A stretch of DNA of 64,000 nt from Mycoplasma sp. OR1901 (lineage in GTDB: Bacteria > Bacillota_I > Bacilli_A > Mycoplasmatales > Metamycoplasmataceae). A program made the translations under genes and the position numbers. The stretch is taken from assembly GCF_013348745.1 (NCBI RefSeq), contig NZ_CP054666.1, positions 248,001 through 312,000 of the forward strand, read 5' to 3'. Under the pieces are notes generated by a model. That model did no database searches. It was given only the letters and a program-made list of their open reading frames with translations, and had not been told where the DNA came from. Shown piece by piece: positions 9,586-20,842 of this stretch (position 1 is its first letter; every line of letters begins with the position of its first letter).

Positions 9586-12500
9586 GTGAAAAAGAAATTA
9601 TGATATCTTGTTCCTGTATCAATTGTTTCAGCAACTACAATTACAATGGTAGCTAGTTCTAGTGTTGATAAACAAGTTTATTTAAATAACTCTCTTGCTC
9701 AAATTGATTCAAGTTATCAGTTGAATAATCCGAAAAAATATTACGCTCAAGAGTGGATGTCTGAAATCCCTGATAACCGTAGCATTTTTTCTTTAAGTAT
9801 TCCAGGTACTCATGACTCAGCAATGTACAACGGAACAGGGATCGCATATACTTTTGCTTCTAATTATGCAAAAACTCAATATTTCGATTTTGCAAACCAA
9901 TTAAATCTTGGTATTCGTGCTTTTGATTTACGTGTAAATAATGAAGGTTGGTTAGTACATGGAGCTACATATTCACGTCAGAAATTAGATGAAGCTATGA
10001 ATAGTTTTAGTCATTTTTTAAGTGAACATCCTTCCGAATTTTTAGTTATACGAATTAAAGATGAAAATTTCAATGTAAATAACTCCCGTTACGCTACGAG
10101 TGCAAATAATAATTATCAAAATGTTTTACAAAAATTTAATAATTATTTATACAATCCAGAAGGTAAAAGTTTTAGTGATTTAAAAAATGATAAAGGGTTT
10201 AAAATTAAAGAATTTAGAGGAAAAATGGTCATTTTAAACCATTGACATCATAAAGTAAATAATACTCCGAATGGAGGATTTATGTTTCGATCTGTATCAT
10301 ACGATTCTATTATTCAAGACAGATATGACGGCATTAATAGTATCGATGAAAAAGTGTCTTTAATTAGGGATATGATGCATAAAGCAAGTAGCATAAACCG
10401 TGACGAAGATGTCTTTTACATTAATTTTACATCAATGGCAAGTGGTTGACGACCATTCAAAAGTTCTAGAGAAGTCAATAAAAAAATTAATGAATTACTA
10501 ATAAAAGAAAACACCCTTCATAATCTAGGGATAGTATATATGGATTTTCCAGGACCGTCATTAATCCAATCTGTTTATAAAAATAATTTTTATTACTCTA
10601 AAGATGAATTGGAAAAAGGTCTTTTAGAAAAAAACATTAAGGATTTAAACATAAGTCAAGTTTATAACGATGATAATAGAATCGTTTTAAAAACTACTAA
10701 TAACCCTTCCGATTATCAAAATTTATTTTTAGAGTTATACAAAGATGGAAATTTAGTAAAAAATGAGAAAATACCAAGTAATTTTAATGAAACAGAATAC
10801 ATTATTAGTTTAGATAATGATCAACAATTAGATTCTGCACATCACTGATCTTTAAAATCTTATAGAAAAACTGAAAATAATGTTTGGTATCCTCAACAAA
10901 TTTATAATGAGTTAAATATAGAAAATATTAATATCCAAATTCATCCGATTGTAATTGAACAACAAAAGTTAATTAATGATATTAAAAAATATCAAAGTTA
11001 TTATAAGGTGCAATACCCTGATATTTATACATTTTTAGAAACTCAATTTATTAATTATTTAAAAAATATTGATCGACACAAACCTGAAACTTTTTCAAAT
11101 TTTAATAACTTAAAAAATTATTGAAAAACGATTTCTAATAATTTATATCGTTTATATGAATTAATGAATAAATTTAATGATTCTTTCTACAATTTAAATA
11201 ATTTAAATTTAGAAAAATTTCTTAATTCTTCAAATGTTATATTCGTAATAAAATTAAAAACCGAAATTTACAAACGAATTAAAAGTATTTTTTTATCAAA
11301 AAACAGTTATCTTATTGATGATAATGAATTAAATAATTTAGTTAAAGAAGTTAGTCAAAAGAATTCTATTATTAATCATTTAACTTCAATGATATTTGAT
11401 ATTGAAAACCTAAATTTAAATGAAGATATAGATAATTTTAAAAATATTTATCCAAATTTTGATTTTGCTAAAAACAATTTTATTCAACAAGTAAAATCAC
11501 AAACAAATGAAGTAAATATTATTTTGGAAAAGTTGTTTCAAAAATCAACTAATACAAGTGTTTTTCAAGAAAACTATTCAATAATTAATAATTATATTGA
11601 TGCTCTTAAATCAACGAAGTCTAAAATTAAAAATGCAACAAAATTCATATCTGAATTAAATAGTTTTTTTTCGAATGAGAATTATTTATATTTATTACCT
11701 TTTTATAAACAAGATATTATTAATTCCTTAAATCAATTAACTTTCGAATCAAATCCAATTATACAAAATGCGCACACCTTCGACGAAGATTATAAAAAAA
11801 TAAAATCAACTATTGAAAAAAGCGAACCCTTTTTATCAATGTATAAAAATCATTTATTCCAATCTGCTAATTTACAAAATTACAAAATTTTAATAAATGA
11901 AATACAAAAAACATTAAATGAAAAAGATCCAAAATCATTAACGCTTAAATTTATTCAAGAAAAAAATGTTGAGATCCAAAAACTTCAAAACATTATTTTA
12001 TCTAATGAATCTGAATTTGATAAGAATCGTGAAAAAATAGATAACAATGTTGTTATATCGAAAACACAAAAAAACTTTTTAATTCAACAATTAGAAAATT
12101 TATTAAATTTAAAAACTGAAAATATTCAATTATTGATAGATAAATTAAAAGATTTCGAAGATTGATATAAACAATTTAATGAATTATCATTTTTAAATGA
12201 CACTCAGAAAAGTTTTTATTTAGAAAAACTTAAACAATATACTGATTTATTTTCTATCCAAAATAATTTTAAAACATGAGCAGATTTAAATGAAAAAATG
12301 CAAGAATTATCGGAGTTAACTAAACAATTAGAGAATTATAATACATTTAATGGTTTTTTAATTTTAGATCAGCAAAAGCGAGAAGAATCTAGTGATTTTA
12401 TTGATAAAGTTTTAGAAAATTGAAAAATATCAAATTGAGATTTAAATAACATTTCTTTAAAAATTAAACAGTTAAAAGATTATCTTGATCTATTTAAAAA

Positions 12501-13728
12501 ATTACCTAGTATAAAAAACGCTAAACTAAAATTAGAAAATATAGAAAATTTATATGATTTTGAACGTAATATTCTTTTAGATGACTTAGATAAAGTATAT
12601 AACTTTGGCGCTCTTGATAATTGATACAAAAAGTTAGAAAATGCAGAAAAAAACTCATGAAAAATACGTGATACGCAAGATTTTGAACATTTAACACCCT
12701 CTCAAGCATTATCAGTTCAAGAAACACTTGCAAATTCTACATCATTCGATGAGTATAAAAAGATGCGAGATAACTATTTAGAATTTGATAAGTTAAAATC
12801 GCGTGGTGACATATTTGTCAAAAGTTTAAATAATCTAAAAAATATGCCATTTTATATTAATAATTTTTTAGAAAGCAAAACTAATATTATAAAAGAGTTA
12901 GAAAAATTAAAAGAAATGTTAGTTCAAGATTTAGATTTTAATGCTGTTACTAAACAATTAGAATTAACAAAAAAAAGATACGAAGAATTAAAACAGTCAT
13001 CAAATAAGTATCATCAAAATGAATTAATTAAAGAAGCTGTTAACACTTACGACAATACTTATAAAGAAGTTTTAAATTTCCAAAAAATACTGCAAGATAA
13101 AATTTATGAAGGATTAGTGAATAAAATCAATAATTACTTAAAAGATAATTTTTTAAATCCAAAAAACAATGACATTAATTTTATAAAAGAAAAAATAATT
13201 AATCTTGAAAAAAAGTACGCTGAATGAAAAAACGATAAAATTAAATTAAATCAACAATATAATGACGAGCAAAAAAACAAAAAAGATATTGAAATTTTCA
13301 ACGCTTATGCAAAAAAATTTAAATTTACACTTTCTGATGAAGTATATAACTCTTCACCTAGTTCAGTCGCTACAAAAGATTTAAATCCTAATCAGTATGA
13401 TGATACGTATAAAATTGTTAATCTAACTTTAATCCCAAACGATAAAATTAAAATACTAAAACTAAATTACGAAATTAGAAAAAATGAGTTAATTTATTTT
13501 AAACAACAAATTTTTGATGGATTTATTTCAAAAGACGAAACACAAACGGAAACAATAAATAAAACTATAGTACCGTTAATGTCGAGTAAAGAACATAATA
13601 CTTCTACAAGTTTATCTAATAAGTATCTATGATTTCTTGTTTTTCCAATTATTGGAACTATCATACTCGTAATTATTTTAATTTACAAAAAAATAATTAT
13701 TAAAAATAAAAGAAAACTTAATTCTTAA
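9586..13728 (+). CDS. Surface-anchored PI-PLC-domain phospholipase with coiled-coil stalk
   Basis: 1380 residues. The GTG start at 9586 fits GGAG five bases upstream; the ATG two bases earlier is out of frame. A signal peptide (about residues 1-25) is followed by a phosphatidylinositol-specific phospholipase C X domain (about 55-330) with both catalytic histidines: His76 in SIPGTHDSAM and His125 in WLVHGATY. RAFDLRV and FLVIRIKDE motifs also fit. Residues about 430-1300 are Lys/Glu/Asn/Leu-rich and strongly helical, a likely coiled-coil spacer. A C-terminal transmembrane helix (about 1348-1367) ends in a Lys-rich cytosolic tail, so the enzyme should face outward. Bacterial relatives cleave PI or GPI anchors to a cyclic inositol phosphate. 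The substrate here is inferred to be host lipid. TGA encodes Trp repeatedly. Confidence 0.88.
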
Positions 13729-13759
13729 TAATATAAATTAGGTGAACAACATTCGAATC

Positions 13760-13796
13760 AAAACTCATATTTATTTTTGTTGATATGAGTTTTTTC
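13760..13796 (+). terminator. Terminator after the PI-PLC gene
   Basis: 11-bp stem AAAACTCATAT / ATATGAGTTTT with a 12-base loop followed by a T run. Confidence 0.75.
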
Positions 13797-13813
13797 TTAA
13801 CTTTTTTGATAAT

Positions 13814-13831
13814 TATATCTTAAACTTTTAA
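13814..13831 (+). repeat. 18-bp direct repeat, right copy
   Basis: Identical to 9262-9279 (TATATCTTAAACTTTTAA). It lies between the PI-PLC terminator and the large hairpin at 13842. Confidence 0.6.
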
Positions 13832-13841
13832 TTTTTTAGCC

Positions 13842-13890
13842 AAACCCCTTCAAAAGAGGTTTCTAAATAGACCCCCTTTTGAAGGGGTTT
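13842..13890. repeat. Large perfect inverted repeat (15-bp arms)
   Basis: Arms AAACCCCTTCAAAAG (13842-13856) and CTTTTGAAGGGGTTT (13876-13890), with a 19-base centre that itself contains a partial GGTTTC..GACCCC pairing. It is unusually GC-rich for this genome. It could act as a terminator on either strand (the minus strand ends the IS remnant at 13940), or be a leftover element end. Confidence 0.7.
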
Positions 13891-13939
13891 TGCATCTTCT
13901 TATCCCTGATATTATTATAAACTGGGTTTTTCTTTGTTT

Positions 13940-14150
13940 TTAGAATATATGATTGTACATTTTTAATGAATTAAGATATTTTTTAGGTAATTTAAACCCT
14001 TCTTCAACAAATATTTCATAAGGTGTTTTAAAATCTAGATTTCTTTGTAAACTTGTAAGGCATAATAAATAAAATACATACTTATTTCGTTATAAACTTC
14101 TGAGTAATTTAACTTTTCAAAATTACTCATTCTGATTTTTTCTCTTTCAA
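13940..14150 (-). pseudogene. Remnant of a DDE-type transposase C-terminus
   Basis: On the minus strand the segment reads IEREKIRMSNFEKLNYSEVY, then, after a frameshift, LDFKTPYEIFVEEGFKLP and a stop at 13940-13942. The short 'xTPYEIF' tail is typical of integrase-core transposases (IS3-like by eye, uncertain). No start, catalytic residues or terminal repeats remain. It abuts the truncated second Fic copy, so an insertion probably removed that copy's 5' half. Confidence 0.5.
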
Positions 14151-14151
14151 T

Positions 14152-14644
14152 GTTGAAGAATTAGTGAATGATAAGGTGGAGTTATCTGAAAATATAGTTA
14201 AAAATTCATTATCTTGTTTTAGAAGATAAAAAGCGAGATAGGGGCGTTTGCAGAAAACTTCCAGTTACAATTATGGGTGCAAAAGTGCAACATGTTCAAC
14301 CATATTTAATTATTCCTAAAATGGAACAATTACTTGAAAACTATAAAAATAGTAAGGAATACATAATTATTAAATTAACTAGATTTCATATAGAATTTGA
14401 ACAAATTCACTCATTTATAGACGGAAACGGACGAACTGTGAGGCTATTAGTAAATTTAGAACTTATGAAATCAGGTTGCCCTCCAATGGATATTAAATTC
14501 ACTGATAGAGATAAATATTACTATGCTTTTGATGGATATTATTTAAAAAATAATATATCCACAATGACTGATTTGTTTGCAAAATACTTAAATCAAAGAC
14601 TTGATTATTATTTATCAATTTTAGATTTTTGAGCCTATATATAA
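14152..14644 (+). pseudogene. Truncated, frameshifted second Fic copy
   Basis: Homologous to the C-terminal half of the Fic protein at 8364, with the same VQPYLI.PKMEQLLENYKNS and TDLFAKYLN.RLDYYLSILDF stretches. The HTH and inhibitory domains are missing. The Fic motif is decayed (HSFIDGNGRTVR instead of HPFIDGNGRIGR). The frame is also broken near 14205, at the point equivalent to the break in the first copy (AAAAATTCAT for an expected AAA AAT ATT CAT). The original TAA is changed to TGA, extending the end by three residues. Clearly non-functional as a Fic enzyme. Confidence 0.8.
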
Positions 14645-14661
14645 TATGTTTTAGGCAAATT

Positions 14662-14697
14662 AAAAATAGAGATTTTTGACATAAATCTCTATTTTTT
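14662..14697. terminator. Bidirectional terminator between the Fic remnant and ptsI
   Basis: 14-bp stem AAAAATAGAGATTT / AAATCTCTATTTTT with a 7-base loop. It abuts the ptsI stop on the minus strand. Confidence 0.8.
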
Positions 14698-14698
14698 A

Positions 14699-16399
14699 TT
14701 ACATTGATTTGTTTAATAATTCTAAAACTTCTGCTTCTGTTGATAATTCAACTGCTTTGTTTGCTAATTCTTTCATTTCAGAGTAACTTAATTTATTAAC
14801 TAATTCTCTTGTTGGTAATACGTTTGATGCACTCATTGAGAATTCGTCTAATCCAAGTCCCACTAATAATGGAACTGCTCTTTTATCACCGGCCATTTCA
14901 CCACACATACCAGCTCATTTTCCGTGTTTGTGTGCTCCATCAATAACATGTTTAACAAGTCTTAAAATAGATGGGTTAAGTGGTTGATATAAGTATGAAA
15001 TGTTTTCGTTCATTCTATCAGCTGCCATTGAGTATTGGATTAAGTCATTTGTACCGATTGAAACAAAGTCTGCGTGTTCGGCGAATTTATCTGAAAGTAT
15101 AGCTGCTGCAGGTGTTTCCATCATTAAACCAACTTCAATTTGGTCTTTATCTTTAACGTTTGGATATTTAGCTTTTACTTCATCGTAAGCTTCGTTAAAT
15201 ACTGCTTTAGCTTCTAAAAACTCTTTTACGTTTGTGATCATTGGGAACATAATAGCTACTTTACCAAATTCACTTGCTCTTACTAGAGCACGAAGTTGTG
15301 TTTTGAAGATATCTGGATTTTGTAAACAAAATCTAATTGCACGATATCCTAAAAATGGGTTCATTTCTTCTGGGAATTTAAAGTATTTAAGAGTTTTATC
15401 ACCACCGATATCAAGTGTTCTAATAACAACTCTTTTTCCGTTCATACGTTCTACAACTTCTTTATAAGCTGCGAATTGTTCTTCTTCAGTAGGTCAGTGA
15501 TCATTGTCCATGTATAAGAATTCTGAACGGAATAAACCAACAGCTTCAGAATCGTTATCTAAAACAGCATCTAAATCTTTTGGTGTACCAATATTTGCTG
15601 CTAATTCTACATGATGTCCATCATTTGTTTTTGATTCTTTACCTTTAAGTTCTTTAATTCTTCTAAGGTAATCTTCGTATTCACCTTGAAGTACTTTATA
15701 TTGATTTAACTCTTCATCGTTAGGATTAACAATAACTTCACCCTTTGCACCGTTTAATGCAACAGTGTCACCATTTTTAACATTGTTCATTATTGTGTTT
15801 GTTCCAACAACTGAAGGAATTCCTAAACTACGTGCCATAATAGCTGTATGTGATGTAGGACCACCGATATTAGTTACAAATCCTTTTACATATTTTTTGT
15901 TTAATTGCACTGTTTGTGAAGGACTTAGATCTTCAGCAACAATAATAACTTCTTTATCAATGCTTAATAAATCTGGTTCTTCAATACCATTAATTACGTA
16001 TAGTAATTTTTTTAGTACGTCTTTAATGTCAGCGGCTCTTTCTCTCATGTATTCATCGTCCATGTTTTCAAAAATAGCTGCAAATTCATTGTAAAATGTT
16101 TTTATTGCGTATTCTGCACTAATTTTTTCATCTTTTATTTTATTGTTAATTGTTTCGATTGCCACAGGATCTAAAACAAATCCCATATGTGCATCAAAAA
16201 TTGCTTTGTGTTCGTCGTTAGTAGCTAACTCTTTAGTTTTGTTAAGCTTTTCTAAGACAACATTTCTTGCGTTTTCGTATGATTTAATTTCTTTTTCTAC
16301 ATCGTCTGTACTAGTTGTTATTTCTACAGGAAGTTCTTCGATTTTAAAAACTTCAGCTATAGCAATACCATTTGATGCACCAATTCCTTTTATTTTCAT
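14699..16399 (-). CDS. ptsI: PTS enzyme I (phosphoenolpyruvate-protein phosphotransferase)
   Basis: 566 residues, normal family length. The cytosolic enzyme moves phosphate from PEP to HPr, starting sugar uptake by the PTS. Domains in order: N-terminal helical HPr-binding part; phosphohistidine swivel domain with active His184 in [16 protein letters not shown]-barrel PEP-binding domain with [19 protein letters not shown] and [18 protein letters not shown]. The start at 16399 is preceded by GAGG. Its partner in this window is ptsG at 26731. No ptsH is visible. TGA codons for Trp occur near 15494 and 14915. Confidence 0.97.
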
Positions 16400-16691
16400 A
16401 ATGTTACCTCGTTTTTTTGTTTGTTTTGTTTTATAAATTAGCCTTTTTTGGCCGTTTTCATTTTTCTTTATTTAAACATTTTAATAGTTAAAATACTTAA
16501 ATTGGTTAAAAAAAACATGAAAACAATGCCACAAAATATGCATAAAAACCGATAAAAATGAAAAATACCTCATTTTTTGGTGAAAATGTCTATTTTTATG
16601 GCAAATTTCATATTAATAATACATTATTTATGCATAAATATATAAAATAAAAAATAATTTAGTTTTTTAAAAATGTATTACAATTATTATT
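16400..16691. other. Divergent promoter region, ptsI / yitT-like gene
   Basis: No gene. On the minus strand a TATAAA box near 16430 could serve ptsI. On the plus strand TACAAT at 16679-16684 lies only seven bases from the ATG at 16692 with no ribosome site, as expected for a leaderless transcript. The middle is featureless A/T-rich DNA with repeated ATGCATA words. Confidence 0.45.
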
Positions 16692-17906
16692 ATGAATAAT
16701 AAAAAGACAACTAATAATGAAAATAATTTAGTTCCTGATTTAAAGAAAAAAACTCTTGATTTTAAAAAGATTCAAAAATATAAATCAGCATTTTTCAAAC
16801 AAGAAACTACCCAAAACCAAGATATACTTCTTGTTAATAATGATGAAGCGATTGAGACTGAAAAAGAAAAACTAAAATTTAAAATGGGTATCTACCTTAA
16901 AAATAATAAAAAAGTTAAGATTGATTTAAAAATTTTAGTTCAAAGATATTGATGAAGAGTGCTAACAATTTTACTTGCAGCTTTTGTGTTTAATCTAGGT
17001 ATATATGTTTTTTTAAGCCGTGCACAAACTATACCTTCAGGTGTTACCGGTATCCCTACTTTAATTAACTATATCATCCCTTCAACAAAAAAATATTTTT
17101 CACTAATATATTTAGGAATAAATGTTCCTTTATTCTTAATATTTGGTCGAAGGATAAAAAGATCTTTTTTAGCCTTAACAATTTTATTTATGGTATTTCA
17201 AATATTAGTTCAAACAACTATTTTTGACCAAGTACCTGTTAAGAATTTTTTTAATGAAAAATTTGTTTTAACTGCAAAAGTAAATTTAACAGGAGTGCAT
17301 GATAATGATCCGTCAAATTTACTTTATACAATTATTGGTGCCGCATTAATCGGTATTGGTATTTCACTTTCATGAAAAGCTGGTGGTTCTACTGGTGGAA
17401 CTGATATTATTGGTTATTATTTTTCAATGAAATCAAAGAAAAATATTGGTTTTACATTAAGTATCATTGGTTATGTAACTGCGATTGTATTTCTTGTTAT
17501 TTTTGCATTTATACAACCTAATGTAGTTGCAGATGCAGATGGTAAGAAACACAAAGTAATTTTTGGAGTTAGAGAGATTTCTACTTTTATTTATGTTTTT
17601 GTAATTAACTATGTTGTTGATTTAATGTATCCTAAATACAAAAAAGTAACACTTTCAATCGTAAGTAATACACCTGATAAAATATTAGGTTATTTCAAAC
17701 TTATTGATTACTGACACTCTTACAGAATTGAAAGATTCAAATCTGGATACACAGGTAAACAAGGTGTTAAGATTACTACATCAATATTAATATTAGAGTC
17801 CCCAAACTTAATTCATGACTTAAAATTCATTGATCCACATATTTGAATTTCAATTACTGATGAAAGAAAAATTATTGGTAAGTTTAATACAAATTATGTT
17901 GAATAG
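16692..17906 (+). CDS. YitT-family membrane protein (DUF161/DUF2179)
   Basis: 404 residues. A polar, charged N-terminal tail (about residues 1-85) precedes five to six hydrophobic helices. These carry the family signature SWKAGGSTGGTDIIGYYFS (about residue 230) and the entry IPSGVTGIPTLI. A soluble C-terminal DUF2179-like domain follows (VKITTSILILESPNL). YitT proteins are widespread in Firmicutes and mollicutes; their transport role is not settled. The stop codon is part of the terminator stem. TGA encodes Trp at several sites. The start has no ribosome site. Confidence 0.88.
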
Positions 17907-17926
17907 CGTAAAAACGCTATTTTTTT
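17903..17926 (+). terminator. Terminator of the yitT-like gene
   Basis: Stem ATAGCGT / ACGCTAT with a 3-base loop and a following T run. It includes the stop codon. Confidence 0.8.
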
Positions 17927-17982
17927 ATTTTTTTAGTTCGATAAACTTAAAAACCGCACATATATTATGGAAAGGAGGAAAA

Positions 17983-18219
17983 ATGATATTAAATCAGTTG
18001 AAAGAAATTGAACAAGATAAAATGGGTAATATTAAACCCGGATTTGCTTTTACTTCTTTAATTGCAGGTATTCCACTTTTTATAAATTCATTAGCAACTG
18101 TTCTAGGTTTCTTCAGGACCGCATTTAGTAAAAAGGGTGAAATTAAAGATAAATTAACGACTTTTAAGTGAGATGATGACATTAAAAGTTCAAGTAGTGA
18201 TCAATACACAATTTTATAA
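17983..18219 (+). CDS. Small single-helix membrane protein, unknown
   Basis: 78 residues with a strong AGGAGG ribosome site. MGNIKPGFAFTSLIAGIP leads into one hydrophobic helix (about residues 18-45), then a charged Ser-rich tail containing a TGA-coded Trp (KWDDD). Not recognised. It sits between the YitT gene and secA, with its own spacing on both sides. The position next to secA hints at the envelope but does not prove a secretion role; it lacks the two-helix form expected of SecG. Confidence 0.6.
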
Positions 18220-18262
18220 CTTTTAGTTATTAACTTTTATTTATTAATTAAATAAAAAAAAG

Positions 18263-18268
18263 TATAAT
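18263..18268 (+). promoter_or_regulatory. -10 box of secA, leaderless arrangement
   Basis: TATAAT ends nine bases before the secA ATG, leaving a leader of about three bases or none and no ribosome site. Confidence 0.55.
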
Positions 18269-18277
18269 TTAAATAAT

Positions 18278-20785
18278 ATGAAGAATTTATCACAATTATT
18301 AGATTTTAAGACAACTGAAATGAGAATTGCTGAATCAGCTCTTAAAAAAATTAATAAACTAGAAAAAATAGTTTCAAAATTCACAGACGAAGAATTAAAA
18401 TCAAAAACTCAATTTTTTAAAGACTTATTAGCGCAAGGATATACTTTAGACGACATTAGAAATGATGTATTCGCAGTTGCTAGAGAAGCTACAAAAAGAG
18501 TTTTAGGAAAAAGACCTTACGATGTTCAAATCTTAGGTGGTATTTTACTAGATTTAGGTTCTGTTGCTGAGATGAAAACTGGTGAAGGAAAAACTATAAC
18601 ATCTATTGCTCCGGTTTATTTAAATGCACTTTTAGGTAAAGGTGCAATAGTTTCGACTGTTAATGAATATTTAACAGAACGTGACGCAAAAGAAATGGGT
18701 GTTGTTTTTGAATTTCTTGGATTAACAGTTGGAATAAATAAAGCTCAAATGGATCCTTATAACAAACGTAAGGCATATGCTTGTGATATTACTTACTCTG
18801 TTCACTCTGAATTAGGTTTTGATTATTTAAGAGATAATATGGTTAAAACTCTTGGAGAAAAAGTTCAAAGAGGTTTACAATTTTGTTTAATCGATGAGGT
18901 GGATTCTATTTTAATTGATGAGGCGCAAACACCTTTAATAATTTCAGGTGGTGAAACAGATGAAAATAGTTATTTTGCAGCTGATCAATTTGTAAGAACA
19001 TTAGGTTCTGAAGATTACATTATCGATGAAGAAAGTAAAGCGATAGCACTTACTCATTCTGGTATTGCAAAAGCTAATAAATTCTATCAAACAGATAACA
19101 TTTATAATATTGAAAATTCAGAAAATATTCATTTAATACAAAATGCACTTAGAGCACATAAAGTTATGCGTATCGATGTTGAATACATAATTAGAGAAGG
19201 AAAAATTGAACTTGTTGATGCATTTACTGGACGTATAATGGATGGTCGTAGTTATTCTGAAGGATTACAACAAGCAATTCAAGCGAAAGAACAAGTAGAA
19301 GTCGAACCAGAAACAAAAACACAAGCAACAATAACATATCAAAACTTTTTCAGGATGTTTAAAAAACTTTGTGGAATGACAGGTACAGGTAAAACAGAAG
19401 AACAAGAATTTATAGACATTTATAATATGAGAGTTAATGTTGTTCCTACAAATAAACCAATTGCTCGTATTGATGAACCCGATTCAATATTTTCACATTA
19501 CATGGATAAATGAGATGCTGTCGTCTTAAAAATTAAAGAATTATACGAAAAAGGACAACCGGTTTTAGTTGGTACAGCTCAAATCGAAGAGTCCGAATTA
19601 TTACATAAATTATTATTACAAAAAGGTATTCCTCATACCGTTTTAAATGCTAAACAAAACGCAAGTGAAGCTGATATTATTTCGAAAGCAGGACAAGTAA
19701 AATCTGTCACAATAGCAACAAACATGGCTGGTCGTGGAACTGACATTAAGCCTTCTCAAGAAGCTATTGCTTTAGGTGGTTTATATGTTTTAGGAACTGA
19801 TAAAGCAACTTCTAGAAGGATAGATAATCAGCTTAGGGGTCGTTCAGGTCGTCAAGGTGATGTTGGTACAAGTAAATTTTTCGTTTCATTAGATGATCAA
19901 TTGATGAAAAGGTTTGCAAGTTATGACTCTTTAATTGAAGCATATGCAGATTCTAAAGGTAAAGAAATTACTTCTAAAAACTTAAAATTTGCCTTCAATC
20001 ATGCTCAAAAGAAAATTGAAGGATTTAACTACGACTCAAGAAAATCAGTTTTAAATTATGATGATGTTATTCGTCAACAAAGAGATTTAATTTATTCACA
20101 AAGAGATTTAATATTAGTTACTCCTAATATACAAAAAGTTATGCGTGGTATGATTACTTCATCAGCTAGATCTATAGTTAAAAATAGAGAATATAAATTA
20201 CATAATCATACATATAATTACGAAGCACTTGTTAACTTTTTAAACGAAAATATAGGTAAATTGGTAGAATTTAATTTTAATTTAGATAAAATAAGTTCTA
20301 TTCACGAAACAGATCTTACAGAATATGTTTCAAATATTATTTTAAACGTTTACGAAGAATGAACTAAGAATGCATTAAATTACTCAGATATAGAAACTAT
20401 TGATGCTATTGTTAGAGAAACAATTATTAGTGTTTTAGATGATAAATGACAAACACATATTAATAGAATGGACAAATTAAGATCAAATGTTAATTTAGTT
20501 CAATACTCTCAAAAGAATCCTTATCAAATTTATACAGAAGAAGGAACTAAATTATTTGATGCTATGATTGATGATATAGCATACGAAGTTATGCTTTCTG
20601 TTTTCTCAAATAGAATTGGTAGAAAATCACTAATAACAAAAGATATGAAAACTGATCCTATTTTCCAACAAATATCTCAAAACTTTGCCTTTGATACTAA
20701 TAAAACATTAGAAGAACAAGAATTAGATTTAATTAATTTCTATAACGCAGTAAAAAACAGGTTAAAAGAACAAGGACATAATTAA
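18278..20785 (+). CDS. secA: Preprotein translocase ATPase SecA
   Basis: 835 residues. The motor drives unfolded preproteins through SecYEG and is needed for the lipoproteins and surface proteins of this window. Visible: Walker A MKTGEGKT (about residue 101), the DEVD-type Walker B in LIDEVDSILIDEAQTP, GGLYVLGTDKATSRR and QLRGRSGRQGD of the second helicase domain, and NMAGRGTDI. The C-terminus is short and lacks the zinc-binding SecB tail, normal for mollicutes. Four TGA codons encode Trp. No Shine-Dalgarno sequence precedes the ATG. Confidence 0.97.
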
Positions 20786-20795
20786 AAATAAATGT

Positions 20796-20828
20796 AAAAA
20801 CCCCTAAATTCGAATTTAGGGGTTTTTA
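20796..20828. terminator. Bidirectional terminator, secA / MFS gene
   Basis: AACCCCTAAATTC / GAATTTAGGGGTT perfect palindrome with T runs on the plus strand and A runs upstream. It serves convergent genes. Confidence 0.9.
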
Positions 20829-20842
20829 AATATAATCATTTT

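Noticed and set aside
17830..18171. 113-residue frame running from the yitT-like gene across its terminator
   Set aside because: It starts inside another gene and crosses a terminator; the real gene in this frame begins at 17983 after AGGAGG.
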